A stretch of DNA of 64,000 nt, from assembly GCF_900095225.1 (NCBI RefSeq), contig NZ_LT607414.1:651927-715926 (forward strand). Direction: 5' to 3'. Every line of letters begins with the position of its first letter. Position 1 is the stretch's first letter. Positions 52,201 through 62,017 of the stretch are shown here, piece after piece. Source of the stretch: Pseudomonas sp. UMAB-08 (GTDB taxonomy: Bacteria > Pseudomonadota > Gammaproteobacteria > Pseudomonadales > Pseudomonadaceae). The position numbers were made by a program, and so were the translations under genes. The notes under the pieces were generated by a model. That model worked only from the letters and a program-made list of their open reading frames with translations. It ran no database searches and was not told the origin of the DNA.

Positions 52201-52810
52201 TCCTGACCAGACCTGCCAGGACGGTGCCAGACTGATTTTCAGTGACATGCAAGTAGCGGTTTACGCCCACACGGCCTTGCTGGGTGTGCCCGCCGAGCAG
52301 CAGACAGAACGACTGTTCAGTGTGATCAGAAGCATGTTCCGGCTTGATCAGGTTCGGTCCATTGCTGACGTGGAGATCAGGCGACAGACCTCCACCGGCG
52401 TTCACGTCGATCAGGCCGAGGTACGTCTGGCTTATCGCATCGGGCTGGCTTCATATCTGGCATTACCCGGCCAACCGCTGCGTATGGTGTGGGAGGGACT
52501 GAGCAATGTCGCGCCTCAAGCGATACTCGACGCCAGACGTTTGATTCTTGAGCGTGAAGCCGGGCCAGCGTTTCTCGATTTTGCCGTGAACGACCGGTTG
52601 TGGAATGCCCGCTTGCGTGCTGAAAATGCGGTGCAAGTCGAACACGCGACGTCGCAGGTCAGGGCACAGATGGATGCACTTGAAGAGCATCCCCCTGCTG
52701 ATCCCGATCAATACCACCGACAAGGCCTGTCGCTGATCAGCCTTCGCGATGCCGACGAGCGGGAGGTGCTAGAACAGATCACCCATCAGTATCGACAAGC
52801 CTGGTATTGA
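49277..52810 (+). CDS. Toxin-like protein: dermonecrotic-type N-terminus, LRRs, NEL-type E3 ubiquitin ligase C-terminus
   Basis: An 1177-residue protein. The N-terminal half (about 1-600) resembles the dermonecrotic-toxin domain seen in Pseudomonas proteins (DUF6543), with CRRLDLGGRYQRYLESKL and a hydrophobic segment (SIVLPGLGEAMLLMAGSQWL). About six leucine-rich repeats cover residues 670-815 (LSSLNLRGNVVGEF, LRELDVSDNLITSLPEVI). The C-terminal region (about 880-1177) looks like a NEL ubiquitin ligase: FGPDQTCQDGARLIFSDMQ holds the C-x-D catalytic motif at Cys980-Asp982, as in IpaH/SspH enzymes. The ATG at 49277 has AAGGA eight bases upstream; a TTG at 49238 extends the frame without support. 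No signal peptide is seen. Such enzymes ubiquitinate eukaryotic proteins after delivery; the delivery route here is unknown. Confidence 0.85.
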   Translation: MRSLEPQPHQAFIQERLAPWFIKAHPQQRRLLTQSMVASHLSRAQLAEFSAGVLSVLEFSRPLLTQALDDEFGPGLDPEQARFFQARFKKGSLNGRRSPDRSRVQTLMQAALQNFEAKEAIEAGKESTSVIYHRDPALREVDLPSVEPASVSPKKFIEVCRRLDLGGRYQRYLESKLSQPDLEQVKALFVNRERDVLRVEANIAYMKELISKPFHTAILALDTPGVKPTVGGKPFVLQYFTVLGVSLRGVLVFQGRGQNACVVYMPSQPSEPLKEFAHFGEFMDQLRENARTPQYRQYLKQLIPLRSRALFFARLENCLNPYVTRSIPGSSGLIKPRIKAREPNLRANLNAVKNAIAGELPDYFYLQHMLRIKDDARALAVPTGDENEKSRKERLASFLENGMDVLNLASIVLPGLGEAMLLMAGSQWLVETFEGIDAWSHGQMTEALEHLSSVAESVAMTALLSRAALLSTGLVPPIKASSFIDAMVTARSRDGVTRLSHAPAAVPPSIPKPAFKMPTRLPDGRLGYLLSGRGRGATGWHADPQQNLINAMTALFPEVTNVQAHVDWFVMIGEDLETLTLSTQRRLEDYQALHSALDAWVEPMPANVPSGNHSVPISEQARQTRQTFADALCQAWRYSDDDAPRGPDILLLESLDLTHLADLPDLPSQYSQIRFLTLRAMLGDVEQLDSLLRQFSGLTRLAIVDGGLQELPTALAVLEHLYSLSVAGQGLAIDQSAMNLLMDIPQLSSLNLRGNVVGEFTDTSRLRLSELTLGDTGLTRWPHWVDALNLRELDVSDNLITSLPEVILDNVLDPFHHTTIFAAGNPINTDELRAYWLNAGYGRRYTLEFEFPEEIRALPSAHSNDRQSSTGSPFTTHSHSIGGAEFDTTPPCVDSWIVEGRAELNSRIRSAWERVHTQGDAPNLMNLLHRLRETADFQQFHEELANDVMTVLEAAADDTPLRGQLEIMASDRLFGPDQTCQDGARLIFSDMQVAVYAHTALLGVPAEQQTERLFSVIRSMFRLDQVRSIADVEIRRQTSTGVHVDQAEVRLAYRIGLASYLALPGQPLRMVWEGLSNVAPQAILDARRLILEREAGPAFLDFAVNDRLWNARLRAENAVQVEHATSQVRAQMDALEEHPPADPDQYHRQGLSLISLRDADEREVLEQITHQYRQAWY

Positions 52811-53068
52811 GGCTTTCCGAGAGTTGCCCGGTTGCACAGGATTATTGCTTCCGGGTTCCGGTATTGAGCGGGCCCATCCGCTGGATCGATCGTTGCCCAA
52901 GGTTGAAGCGATCTTGAGGGAGCTATGCATGTTCGAACCCGCCGAGTTACGAAGATGCTTGATTATGGTTCGGGTGCATTGTTACAGGGCGCAGTTCCAG
53001 AGTGCGGAGTCAGATTCTGGCCGGAGCAGCCAACGTGTTGGCGAAAGGTCCTTGCAGACACCGCAGAT

Positions 53069-53758
53069 TTAACGCTCCCGCAACCGATACCCCACCCCGG
53101 CTTCAGTCACGATGAAACGCGGATTAGTCGGGTCGTCGGCCAGTTTCTGGCGCAGATGGCCGACGACGATGCGCAGGTAGTGGCTGTCTTCGGCATGGGT
53201 TGGGCCCCAGATATCCTTGAGTAACTGCTGCTGGGTGATGACTCGCCCTGGATACCGGGCCAGTTGCGCCAGCACCGCGTATTCCTTGCGGGTCAGCCCC
53301 ACTTCAACGCCGTCGAGCAACACCCGCCGATAGGCAAGGTCTACCGTCAGCGGGCCGAATGTCAGCGCTGCTTCCTGTGCCTCACCGCTGGGCGCCTGAC
53401 GCAATAATGCGCGGACCCGCGCCAGAAACTCCTGAATACCGAACGGTTTGGTCACGTAATCGTTGGCGCCGTTGTCCAGCGCCTGGACTTTCTGTCCCTC
53501 GCTCGCACGTACCGACAGCACCAATACCGGCACTGTCGACCATTCACGAAACGCCCGCAGCACGTCCTGGCCGTCCATGTCCGGCAGGCCGAGGTCAAGC
53601 ACCAGCAGGTCCGGTTTGTTCAGCGCCGCCTGGCTCAAGCCTTCGGTACCGCTGCCGGCTTCAAGCACTTTGTAACCTTGCGAGGCCAGGCTGATACGCA
53701 GAAATTTGCGTATCTGCGGCTCATCATCAATCACCAGGATGGTCGAGGTCTGGCTCAT
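53069..53758 (-). CDS. kdpE: Response regulator KdpE
   Basis: OmpR-family response regulator of 229 residues for potassium limitation. Receiver domain: acidic pocket in ILVIDDEPQIRKFLRISL, phospho-acceptor Asp in DLLVLDLGLPDMDGQDVL, and Lys in NDYVTKPFGIQEFLARV. The C-terminal winged-helix DNA-binding domain includes RKEYAVLAQLARYPGRVITQ and YLRIVVGHLRQKLADDP. It is downstream of kdpD by 49 bases, last in kdpFABCDE. The 258 bases between this gene and the NEL-type gene hold no recognisable feature. Confidence 0.97.
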   Translation of the reverse strand: MSQTSTILVIDDEPQIRKFLRISLASQGYKVLEAGSGTEGLSQAALNKPDLLVLDLGLPDMDGQDVLRAFREWSTVPVLVLSVRASEGQKVQALDNGANDYVTKPFGIQEFLARVRALLRQAPSGEAQEAALTFGPLTVDLAYRRVLLDGVEVGLTRKEYAVLAQLARYPGRVITQQQLLKDIWGPTHAEDSHYLRIVVGHLRQKLADDPTNPRFIVTEAGVGYRLRER

Positions 53759-53807
53759 GGTTGCCTTGCCGTTTCACAATAAAAAACAAGCGTAACCCAA
53801 GACGCCA

Positions 53808-56465
53808 TCACCGCGCGTGCTCTATTTCTGCTTCAGGCTGGGTCTGCAGGGGTAGGTGCAAAGTGATACAGGTACCCCGCCCGTCGATGCCTTCCGCGAC
53901 GGTAATTCTTCCACCGTGAGCACCCACCATACCCTGGCAGATCGCCAAGCCCAGGCCCGTACCCTGCCCACCCCGGTCACCCCGTGCAGCGGTGTAGAAC
54001 ATATCGAAAATCTTCGCCCGCTCAGCTTCGGGAATTCCCGGTCCTTCGTCGCTTACCGAGAAGAACAACTCGCTGTCACTGGCACCAGCCTCCACCCGCA
54101 AACGACCCTGCGACGGCGAAAAACGTGCGGCATTTTCCAGCACGTTGACCAGCGCCTGCTCGATCAACGCGGCGTGCACGAAAAGCAGCGGCAACTCCGC
54201 TGGCACGTGGGTACTGACCTGCAAGGGCGCCAGCACCGTGCGCAAGCGGTTGAGGGCGCTGCCGACGATGTCGCCAGGAGACACCCAATCCCGCGCCAGC
54301 TTCAACGCGCCATGGCCCAGGCGTGTCATGTCCAGCAAGTTCTGGATATAACGATCCAGACGCTCGGCCTCGTCACGAGTGCCTTCAAGCAACTCGCGGC
54401 GGTCTTCCAGCGAAATCGCCTCGCCCAATGCCAGCAAACTGTCGATCCCGCCGCGCATGGCGGTCAACGGGGTGCGCAGGTCGTGGGACACCGAGGCCAA
54501 CAAAGCGCTGCGCAGCTGTTCGGTTTCACCGTGCAAACGCGCAGCCTCCAGCTCATCAGCCAGTTGCGCCCGGGCCAGCGCCTGCGCCAGCGGCTGGCTG
54601 AGTGCGGTCAGCAGGCGCCGACGCTGGTCGGTAAATGGCTGCCCCTCACGTGGGCAGACGCCGAGCAATGCCAAAGGCCCCTCTTCCATCGACAACGGCC
54701 ACCACCACCAACGACCCAGCGGTAAAGTGCCAGTCCCCAACCCAGCAGGTTGATCGTGTTGCCAGGCCCAATCCGCTGCGGCGCGTTCGGCCTCGGAAAG
54801 CTGCAAGGGGCTGCCGACTTCGATCTTCCAGCCGTCCTGCCCGTCTCGATCGAGCAGGCACACCTGTAGCTCTTTCCAGCCATTCAAATGTTGCTCGGCG
54901 GCGCTCAACACCGCCTGACGATCAGTGGCGGCCGTGAGTTTGCGCGACAGGTCGAGCAGTTCGCTGGTTTCCTCCTGCGTGTCGCGCAAGGCCTGCAGTT
55001 GCCGACGCTGCCGGGCCGCCAGGTTGCCGGTCAAGGCCGCCATCAAGAGAAAGAACAACAGCGTCAGCACATCTTCTTCACGCTGGATGCTGAACGAGAA
55101 TATCGGTGGAATGAAGAGAAAGTCGTAGGCCAGGAACGACAACGCCGCACAGGCCAGCGCCGGACCGAGACTGCTGCGCACCGCCACCAGCAACACTGCC
55201 GCGAGGAACACCAAGGAGATGTTCGGCAGCGCCAGCACACTCGCCACCCCCCAGGCCAAGGCGCTGGCCAGAACCGTGGCAATCAATGCCAGACCATAAT
55301 CGAACCAGGCGACTGCGCGGGTCGAATGCAAGCGCGGCTGATCGTGCTGAGCCTCACTGTCGAGTACATTGATTTCCAGGCCATGGGCATCGCGCAGCAA
55401 GCGCGTCGCCAGACCACCGCCAAACAGCCGTCTGCGCAAACGCGGGCGCGATTGACCCACCAGCACCAGACTTGCACGCCGCTCGGCTGCATGCTGGATC
55501 AGGGTTCTTGCCACTTCGCCTGCTCGCAGCAATACCACTTCGCCGCCAAGGCGCTCTGCCAGTAGTTGGGCATTTTGCAGGCGCATCCGGGCCTGTTCAT
55601 CGATGACCTTGCCGTTATCGACATGCACCAGGCTCCAGGGCAGATGCCGACGTTGCGCAACGCGACTGGCATGTCGCACCAGACGCTCGGCCTGGGCATC
55701 ACCGTCGATACCAACCAGCAGTCGACCGCGTACTGCGGGGGCGGCCTGACCCAACTGACGGTAACCCAAGGCCAGGTCATCATCGACCTGAGCTGCCGCA
55801 GTCTGCATCGCCAACTCGCGCAACGCCGTCAGGTTGGTCTGGGTGAAGAACGCATCAATGGCGGCGCGGGCCTGCTCCGGCACATAGACCTTGCCGTCAC
55901 GCAACCGCTCCAGTAGCTCACGCGGAGGCAGGTCGATCAGCACCAGTTCATAGGCTTCCTGCAACACCCAGTCAGGCAATGTTTCGCGGACCAGCACCCC
56001 GGTGATGCCCCGCACCTGATCATTAAGGCTTTCCAGATGCTGGACGTTGACGGTGGTGTAGACGTTGATCCCCGCCGCGAGCAATTCCTGAATGTCTTGC
56101 CAACGCTTGGTGTGGCGGCTGCCCGGAGCATTGCTGTGCGCCAGCTCGTCGACCAGCACCAGTGTCGGTGCGGCCTTGAGCAGGCCGTCCAGGTCCATCT
56201 CCTCCAGGGTGACGCCACGGTATTCCGAACGCAGCATCGGTTGTTGTGGCAAACCGCTGAGCAATGCTTCGGTTTCGGCACGGCCATGGGTTTCCACCAC
56301 CCCCGCCACGACCTGCACGCCCTGGCGCAACTGTGCATGGGCTGCCTGGAGCATGGCGTAAGTCTTGCCCACCCCCGGCGCGGCGCCGAGAAACACCTTG
56401 AGCCGCCCCCGTCCCTCCTTGGGCAGATCAGCTAACAGTGCATCGGCTCGACCAGCGTTACTCAT
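53808..56465 (-). CDS. kdpD: Potassium-sensing histidine kinase KdpD
   Basis: An 885-residue membrane sensor kinase. Domains in order: KdpD N-terminal domain with Walker A (GAAPGVGKTYAMLQAAHAQL) and DELAHSNAPGSRHTKRWQD; a Usp-like domain (about 240-365); four transmembrane helices (about 385-480, VRSSLGPALACAALSFLAYD); a GAF-like region; HisKA with LLASVSHDLRTPLTAMRGGI; and HATPase_c with DEGPGIPEAERAKIFDMFY. The ATG at 56465 (MSNAGRADALLADLP) has GAGAA seven bases upstream; earlier ATG/GTG codons at 56480-56483 overlap the kdpC stop. It phosphorylates KdpE when potassium is low. Confidence 0.97.
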   Translation of the reverse strand: MSNAGRADALLADLPKEGRGRLKVFLGAAPGVGKTYAMLQAAHAQLRQGVQVVAGVVETHGRAETEALLSGLPQQPMLRSEYRGVTLEEMDLDGLLKAAPTLVLVDELAHSNAPGSRHTKRWQDIQELLAAGINVYTTVNVQHLESLNDQVRGITGVLVRETLPDWVLQEAYELVLIDLPPRELLERLRDGKVYVPEQARAAIDAFFTQTNLTALRELAMQTAAAQVDDDLALGYRQLGQAAPAVRGRLLVGIDGDAQAERLVRHASRVAQRRHLPWSLVHVDNGKVIDEQARMRLQNAQLLAERLGGEVVLLRAGEVARTLIQHAAERRASLVLVGQSRPRLRRRLFGGGLATRLLRDAHGLEINVLDSEAQHDQPRLHSTRAVAWFDYGLALIATVLASALAWGVASVLALPNISLVFLAAVLLVAVRSSLGPALACAALSFLAYDFLFIPPIFSFSIQREEDVLTLLFFLLMAALTGNLAARQRRQLQALRDTQEETSELLDLSRKLTAATDRQAVLSAAEQHLNGWKELQVCLLDRDGQDGWKIEVGSPLQLSEAERAAADWAWQHDQPAGLGTGTLPLGRWWWWPLSMEEGPLALLGVCPREGQPFTDQRRRLLTALSQPLAQALARAQLADELEAARLHGETEQLRSALLASVSHDLRTPLTAMRGGIDSLLALGEAISLEDRRELLEGTRDEAERLDRYIQNLLDMTRLGHGALKLARDWVSPGDIVGSALNRLRTVLAPLQVSTHVPAELPLLFVHAALIEQALVNVLENAARFSPSQGRLRVEAGASDSELFFSVSDEGPGIPEAERAKIFDMFYTAARGDRGGQGTGLGLAICQGMVGAHGGRITVAEGIDGRGTCITLHLPLQTQPEAEIEHAR

Positions 56466-56479
56466 AGTTTGTTCTCGCA

Positions 56480-57043
56480 TCACAATTGCGCAGACGGTAA
56501 CTCATTCAAGGTTTGATTCAAGGTCAACACGTTTACCACGGGTGGACCAATCAGTGGCCGATAGGTGTTTTCATCCACCAACCGTTGCAGGGTCTCTACC
56601 GACAGATTGCGTGCAGCAGCCACCCGCACCATTTGATAGGCCACGGCTGCAGGTGGCAAGTGTGGATCAAGACCGCTGCCAGAGGTGGTCAGCAAGGCCA
56701 GGGGTACCGCGCCCTGCCCCGCAACCCGTTCCCTGGCGACAGCCTCTGTGACCCGTGCGGCCAGTGCCGGGTTGCTCGGCCCGAGGTTGCTGGCGCTACT
56801 GGACACCGTGGCAAAGTCCCCGGCAGAGGGACGCGAATGGAACCAGCCATCACCGGTAAAATTCTGCGAGATCAGTTCCGAACCTCGCACGTTGCCAGTG
56901 GCGTCGCGCAACAGGCTGCCATTGGCTTGATCAGGGAACGCCACTTGGGCAATACCGGTGACCACCAGCGGGTACGCCACGCCGGTGATCAAGGTCATTA
57001 ACACAATCAGGCTCAGGGCCGGACGCAATACAGTCGACATCAT
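56480..57043 (-). CDS. kdpC: Potassium-transporting ATPase subunit KdpC
   Basis: A 187-residue membrane-anchored subunit of the K+-ATPase. One N-terminal transmembrane helix ([20 protein letters not shown]) precedes a periplasmic domain with the family motifs [40 protein letters not shown] and [20 protein letters not shown]. It stabilises the KdpA-KdpB complex. Two tandem ATGs begin the gene (57043 and 57040), both close to GAGGA. The stop touches the kdpD region, and kdpB ends 57 bases upstream. Confidence 0.97.
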   Translation of the reverse strand: MMSTVLRPALSLIVLMTLITGVAYPLVVTGIAQVAFPDQANGSLLRDATGNVRGSELISQNFTGDGWFHSRPSAGDFATVSSSASNLGPSNPALAARVTEAVARERVAGQGAVPLALLTTSGSGLDPHLPPAAVAYQMVRVAAARNLSVETLQRLVDENTYRPLIGPPVVNVLTLNQTLNELPSAQL

Positions 57044-57100
57044 CGAATCCTCAATCAGTGTGAATGTCGCGCCCTGTCGAGCGCGACGACAGTCGCTCGC

Positions 57101-59167
57101 TTAAACCAGATGAAGGCCCGTCAGCAGCATATCGATCAGCTTGATCCCCACGAACGGCACAACAATCCCGCCCAGGCCATAGATCAACAGGTTCCGACGC
57201 AACAGGTGCGCCGCACTGGCTGCCTGCACGCGCACGCCGCGCAATGCCAGCGGGATCAGGACCACGATGATCAGGGCATTGAAGACAATGGCCGAGAGGA
57301 TCGCGCTCTGCGGGCTGGCCAGGTGCATGACGTTGAGCACCCCCAACTGCGGATAGATAGCCGCGAATAACGCAGGCAGGATCGCGAAGTACTTGGCCAC
57401 GTCGTTGGCAATAGAGAACGTGGTCAAGGCGCCGCGTGTCACCAGCAATTCTTTGCCGATCTGCACCACATCCAGCAGCTTGGTCGGGTCGCTGTCGAGA
57501 TCGACCATGTTCGCCGCCTCGCGCGCCGCCTGAGTGCCATCGTTCATCGCCATCCCGACGTCAGCCTGCGCCAAGGCAGGGGCATCATTGGCACCGTCGC
57601 CACACATTGCGACCAAACGACCGTCGTTCTGCTCCAGACGAATACGCTCCAGCTTTTTCTCTGGGGTGGCTTCGGCCAAGACGTCATCGACCCCGGCTTC
57701 AGCGGCAATCGCAGCCGCCGTCAGCGGGTTATCACCGGTCACCATGACCGTGCGAATCCCCAGCTTGCGCAATTCAGCGAACCGCTCGCGGATGCCCGGT
57801 TTGACCACGTCTTTGAGGTGGATCACGCCCAGTAACTTGCCGTCCACGCACACCAGCAGCGGCGTGCCCCCGGTTTTGGCGATTTTTTCGACTTCCCGGA
57901 CCAGCGCTGGCATCAGGTCCGTGCGCTTGACATCAATGAACGCCAGCAGCGAATCCACCGCGCCTTTACGGTAAACCCGGCCTTGATAGTCGACCCCGGA
58001 CAAGCGGGTTTCAGCACTGAACGCTACCGGTGTCAGCGTTGCTACATTGGGTTCGATCATCGGGTGCAGCTCACGCAGGTATTCGACAATCGACTTGCCT
58101 TCAGCCGTATCATCCGCCAGCGAGGCCAACAACGCGCCCTCACCCAGCTCCTTGGCGCTGACACCCGGCGCGGGGTGAATCGCGGTGCAGCGACGGTTGC
58201 CGAACGTGATGGTGCCGGTCTTGTCCAGCAGCAACACGTGCACGTCACCGGCGGCTTCCACTGCACGACCTGATTTGGCAATCACGTTCAGCCTGACCAG
58301 ACGGTCCATCCCGGCAATACCAATGGCCGACAACAGGCCGCCAATGGTTGTAGGAATCAGAGTCACCAGCAGCGCCACCAGAAACACCAGCGGCAGGCTG
58401 CCATTGGCGAAGCGGGCGAACGGTTGCAGGGTGACCACCACCAACAGAAAGATCAGGGTCAGGCCGATCAGCAGAATATCCAACGCAATTTCGTTGGGGG
58501 TTTTCTGCCGTTTGGCACCTTCCACCAGTGCAATCATGCGGTCCAGCGTCGACTCACCCGGGTTGACGGTGATACGCACCAGCAACCAGTCGGACACCAG
58601 CCGCGTGTTGCCGGTAACCGCAGAACGATCACCGCCCGACTCACGAATCACCGGCGCGGATTCGCCAGTAATCGCGGCTTCGTTGACCGCCGCGATGCCT
58701 TCGATGACCTCGCCGTCGCCAGGGATCATTTCCCCCGCGTCGACCCGCACCACATCGCCCTTGCGCAAGCGGCTGGCATCGACCACGTGAAAGCTTCCGT
58801 TTTCGTCCTTGCGTCGCGCTTTCAGACCTTCACTGCCAGCTTTCAGGCTGTCGGCGCGGGCCTTGCCGCGACCTTCAGCCAGGGCTTCGGCAAAGTTGGC
58901 GAACAGTACGGTGAACCACAGCCAAAGAGCGATCTGCACCGCCACCGACGTCGGCACCTGCGGGTCAGGAATCAGGCACAGAACAGTCGTGAAGATGGCG
59001 GTCAGCTCGACCACCAGCATGACTGGCGCGCGTTGCAACTGGCGCGGGTCAAGTTTGACGAACGCTTGTACCAGTGCCGGGCGCCACAGCGACGAGATGG
59101 CTGTCGCTGGCTGTTCGGTCGCGCGGCTTTTATCGACGTTCTTTGTTACAGGAATTGGCATATTCAT
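57101..59167 (-). CDS. kdpB: Potassium-transporting P-type ATPase subunit KdpB
   Basis: The catalytic ATPase subunit, 688 residues. The phosphorylated aspartate (Asp315) is in [19 protein letters not shown]. The TGES actuator motif is [20 protein letters not shown], and the hinge motif is [20 protein letters not shown]. About seven transmembrane segments are placed as in the family. ATP hydrolysis here drives K+ movement through KdpA. It begins 10 bases after the kdpA stop, giving tight translational linkage. Confidence 0.98.
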   Translation of the reverse strand: MNMPIPVTKNVDKSRATEQPATAISSLWRPALVQAFVKLDPRQLQRAPVMLVVELTAIFTTVLCLIPDPQVPTSVAVQIALWLWFTVLFANFAEALAEGRGKARADSLKAGSEGLKARRKDENGSFHVVDASRLRKGDVVRVDAGEMIPGDGEVIEGIAAVNEAAITGESAPVIRESGGDRSAVTGNTRLVSDWLLVRITVNPGESTLDRMIALVEGAKRQKTPNEIALDILLIGLTLIFLLVVVTLQPFARFANGSLPLVFLVALLVTLIPTTIGGLLSAIGIAGMDRLVRLNVIAKSGRAVEAAGDVHVLLLDKTGTITFGNRRCTAIHPAPGVSAKELGEGALLASLADDTAEGKSIVEYLRELHPMIEPNVATLTPVAFSAETRLSGVDYQGRVYRKGAVDSLLAFIDVKRTDLMPALVREVEKIAKTGGTPLLVCVDGKLLGVIHLKDVVKPGIRERFAELRKLGIRTVMVTGDNPLTAAAIAAEAGVDDVLAEATPEKKLERIRLEQNDGRLVAMCGDGANDAPALAQADVGMAMNDGTQAAREAANMVDLDSDPTKLLDVVQIGKELLVTRGALTTFSIANDVAKYFAILPALFAAIYPQLGVLNVMHLASPQSAILSAIVFNALIIVVLIPLALRGVRVQAASAAHLLRRNLLIYGLGGIVVPFVGIKLIDMLLTGLHLV

Positions 59168-59177
59168 GATCTGCTCC

Positions 59178-60872
59178 TCAGAAGCCCATGCTCAAGTGTT
59201 CGGCAATCGGCCCCAGCGCGAGGGTCGGCAAGAAGGTCAAACCACCGACCAGCAAAATGGTCACGGTCAGCAAGGTCACAAACAGCACGCCATGGGTTGG
59301 AAAGCTGTCCTGGCCCTGAGGTGCGGTCTTTTTCATCGCCAGACTGCCCGCCAATGCCAGCACCGGCAGGATGTAGCCGAAGCGACCGAGAAACATCGAC
59401 AGGCTGAGCATCAAGTTATGGAACAAGGTGTTCGCGCTGAAACCGCCGAACGCCGAGCCGTTATTGGCGGTGGCTGAGGTGTAGGCGTACAGCAGCTGAC
59501 TGAAACCATGCGGACCGGGATTGCTCACCGCCGCCATCGGTCCCGGCAAGCTCGCCGCCAGAGCACCGAACACCAACACACCAACGGGCATCACCAGCAA
59601 GGTCGCGACCAACAGTTTCACTTCCCGGGCTTGCAGCTTCTTGCCCAGGTATTCAGGTGTGCGGCCAATCATCAAACCGGCAAGAAACACCGCAATCAAC
59701 ACATTGAGCAACATGCCGTACAGGCCCGCCCCGACCCCGCCGAAGATCACTTCGCCGACCATCATGTTGACCAGCGCGACCATCCCGGTCAGTGGGTTAA
59801 GGCTGTCGTGCATGCCATTCACCGAGCCGTTGGACGCCGCAGTGGTGGTCGCAGTCCAGAGCACCGTGCCGCTGGTGCCGAACCGGGTTTCCTTGCCTTC
59901 CATCGGTGCGGCTTGTTCGACCGACACGATGTTCAGAGTCGGATTCGGTTGATACTCAGCCCACATCGCCGTCGCACCGCCGATCAAGAACAGGGTCAAC
60001 ATGCACGCAATAATGGCTTTGCTTTGACGCATGTCTTTAACGTAGTTACCGAAGGTGAACACCAGCGCGACCGGAATCAGGATGATCGATACCAGTTCGA
60101 ACAGATTGCTCCAGGCGGTCGGGTTCTCGAACGGATGCGCCGAGTTGACTCCAAAGAAACCACCGCCGTTGGTGCCCAGTTGCTTGATCGCGATCTGACT
60201 GGCTGCCGGCCCCAACGGGATGCTCTGATTGGCGCCTTGCAGAGTCACTGCGTCAACGTAATGAGCGAAAGTTTGCGGAACGCCCTGCCAGACCAAAAAC
60301 AATGCCAGCACCAGACACAACGGCAGCAGCCCATAGAGGGTGGCGCGTGTCATGTCGGCCCAGAAGTTGCCAAGGTGTTGCGTCGAACGGCGGCTGATGC
60401 CACGGCAAAACGCGACCAGCACCGCGATGCCAGTGGCGGCACTGACGAAGTTCTGCACGGTCAAGCCAGCCATCTGACTCAAGTAGCTGAGCGAAGCTTC
60501 GCCGCTGTAGTTCTGCCAGTTGGTGTTGGTGACAAAACTCATTGCCGTGTTGAACGCCAGCGACCACTCCATTCCCGGCAGTTGCTGCGGGTTGAGCGGC
60601 AGAGCGCCTTGGAACAGCAGAATCGCGAACAACAGGAGGAAACCCGCCAGGTTGAAGGCGAGCAAGGCCAGGGCATAGGTTTTCCAACTCTGTTCGGTCT
60701 GCGGATCAACGCCGGACAGGCGATAACAGATGCGCTCGACCGGCCCCAATACCGGACTCAAAAAGGTACGCTCACCCTCCATGACCCGGTAATAAAAACG
60801 CCCCAGCCATGGCGCTGGCAGCAGCACCAGCACAAAAAAAGCCAGGATCAGTAGATAGTCATAACTGTGCAT
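59178..60872 (-). CDS. kdpA: Potassium-transporting ATPase channel subunit KdpA
   Basis: The K+-binding subunit of 564 residues with about ten transmembrane helices, related to the Trk/Ktr potassium channel superfamily. Selectivity-loop regions are visible: [55 protein letters not shown] and [19 protein letters not shown], each with the conserved T/S-x-N/G-G pattern. The start at 60872 ([19 protein letters not shown]) is 8 bases after the kdpF stop. Confidence 0.98.
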   Translation of the reverse strand: MHSYDYLLILAFFVLVLLPAPWLGRFYYRVMEGERTFLSPVLGPVERICYRLSGVDPQTEQSWKTYALALLAFNLAGFLLLFAILLFQGALPLNPQQLPGMEWSLAFNTAMSFVTNTNWQNYSGEASLSYLSQMAGLTVQNFVSAATGIAVLVAFCRGISRRSTQHLGNFWADMTRATLYGLLPLCLVLALFLVWQGVPQTFAHYVDAVTLQGANQSIPLGPAASQIAIKQLGTNGGGFFGVNSAHPFENPTAWSNLFELVSIILIPVALVFTFGNYVKDMRQSKAIIACMLTLFLIGGATAMWAEYQPNPTLNIVSVEQAAPMEGKETRFGTSGTVLWTATTTAASNGSVNGMHDSLNPLTGMVALVNMMVGEVIFGGVGAGLYGMLLNVLIAVFLAGLMIGRTPEYLGKKLQAREVKLLVATLLVMPVGVLVFGALAASLPGPMAAVSNPGPHGFSQLLYAYTSATANNGSAFGGFSANTLFHNLMLSLSMFLGRFGYILPVLALAGSLAMKKTAPQGQDSFPTHGVLFVTLLTVTILLVGGLTFLPTLALGPIAEHLSMGF

Positions 60873-60880
60873 GGCGGCTC

Positions 60881-60970
60881 CTAATTCCGGCCGGCGCGTA
60901 ACAGCGCCACCAGTAAGTAAATGAACAGCCCTGCTGCCAACAGCAGTGACACCCCGTCCAGAACGCTCAT
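60881..60970 (-). CDS. kdpF: KdpF, small K+-ATPase subunit
   Basis: A 29-residue single-helix peptide, MSVLDGVSLLLAAGLFIYLL followed by VALLRAGRN. It stabilises the KdpABC complex in the membrane. It lies 8 bases upstream of kdpA. GGAGAATTTCC just before the ATG provides a ribosome site (GGAGAA). Confidence 0.92.
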   Translation of the reverse strand: MSVLDGVSLLLAAGLFIYLLVALLRAGRN

Positions 60971-61022
60971 GGAAATTCTCCGTCGTACGGCAACTGCCGC
61001 GTGTCAGCCATTGTCCGCAGGG

Positions 61023-61076
61023 AGGGTGTAAAGGAACGAGATCGACGAACCCTGATGGGCATAAAGAAAGCGTAAA
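61023..61076 (-). promoter_or_regulatory. Candidate KdpE-binding region in the kdpF promoter
   Basis: On the minus strand, CTTTACGCTTTCTTTATG (61059-61076) and TTACACCC (61023-61030) resemble the T-rich halves of the E. coli KdpE box (TTTATA ... TTTACACCCC). They lie 53-107 bases before kdpF, inside the divergent space shared with the response regulator gene at 61265. No firm -10 box was assigned. Confidence 0.45.
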
Positions 61077-61264
61077 GAGTGGGATTTACAGGGGGCGTCA
61101 GGAGGACCGAGGGGCCTTGTATCAAACCCGATACATTCCAGACAACCGCCGGACACGTGGACACAACAGCCTTCCGCCGCGCGCGCGAGCGAAGTAGCAT
61201 GGCGGGCAGCGTTGTTCTTCAATCGCGGCCAGTGATGGCGGCACCCTCAGGCGACAGTCGTACC

Positions 61265-62017
61265 ATGCAAGCAGTCCCCCCTATCAGTATCGACAACGCT
61301 CCGACCGATGAGCGCCGCTGGAATACCCGCGCCCTGATCGTTGACGACGATGTGCCCATACGCGAACTCCTTTGCGATTACCTGGCCCGGTTCAACATCC
61401 ACTGCCGTGGCGTGACCGATGGCAGCGCCATGCGCCAGGCGCTCGGCGAAGAAACCTTCGACGTGGTCGTGCTGGACCTGATGCTGCCCGGTGAAGACGG
61501 CCTCTCGCTGTGCCGCTGGCTACGCGGTACATCGGACATTCCTATCTTGATGCTAACCGCCCGTTGCGAGCCCACCGACCGCATCATCGGTCTGGAACTG
61601 GGTGCCGACGACTACATGGCCAAGCCTTTCGAACCCCGCGAGCTGGTAGCACGCATCCAGACTGTGTTGCGCCGGGTGCGCGACGACCGAAGCGAACCGC
61701 GCAACAACATCCGTTTCGACGCCTGGCGCCTGAACAGCGTAATGCGCCAGTTGACCGCGCCCGATGGCCTGGTGGTGCCCCTGTCCAACGCCGAGTTCCG
61801 CCTGCTGCGCGTGTTTCTTGAGCGCCCACGGCGTGTGCTCAATCGTGAGCAATTGCTGGATGCAGCACGCGGCCGGACCATAGAAGCTTTCGACCGCAGC
61901 ATCGATTTACTGGTATCGCGCCTGCGACAGAAGCTCGGAGACGACCCGAGAGCGCCGCAACTGATCAAAACTGTACGCGGCGAAGGTTATCTGTTCGACG
62001 CCAGGGACATCGGTTGA
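61265..62017 (+). CDS. OmpR-family response regulator
   Basis: A 250-residue regulator (from ATG 61265). Receiver: ALIVDDDVPIRELLCDYLAR (acidic pair), phospho-Asp in VVVLDLMLPGEDGLSLCRWL and Lys in DDYMAKPFEPRELVARIQ. Winged-helix output: SNAEFRLLRVFLERPRRVLN and RSIDLLVSRLRQKLGDDPRA. Other in-frame ATGs at 61199 and 61232, and a start at 61079, would lengthen the N-terminus with no receiver homology; none has a strong ribosome site. The stop overlaps the TTG start of the kinase gene. Stimulus and target genes unknown. Confidence 0.88.
   Translation: MQAVPPISIDNAPTDERRWNTRALIVDDDVPIRELLCDYLARFNIHCRGVTDGSAMRQALGEETFDVVVLDLMLPGEDGLSLCRWLRGTSDIPILMLTARCEPTDRIIGLELGADDYMAKPFEPRELVARIQTVLRRVRDDRSEPRNNIRFDAWRLNSVMRQLTAPDGLVVPLSNAEFRLLRVFLERPRRVLNREQLLDAARGRTIEAFDRSIDLLVSRLRQKLGDDPRAPQLIKTVRGEGYLFDARDIG

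Noticed and set aside
52811..53068. Possible gene between the NEL-type gene and kdpE
   Set aside because: Open frames are under 100 codons, overlap each other and show no ribosome site or family-like sequence.
58424..59407. Open frame of 327 codons antisense to kdpB and kdpA
   Set aside because: Shadow of conserved kdp genes; no ribosome site or recognisable domain.
59508..60854. Open frame of 448 codons on the plus strand
   Set aside because: Antisense to kdpA; the translation is very rich in Gln, His and Arg, typical of a shadow frame.
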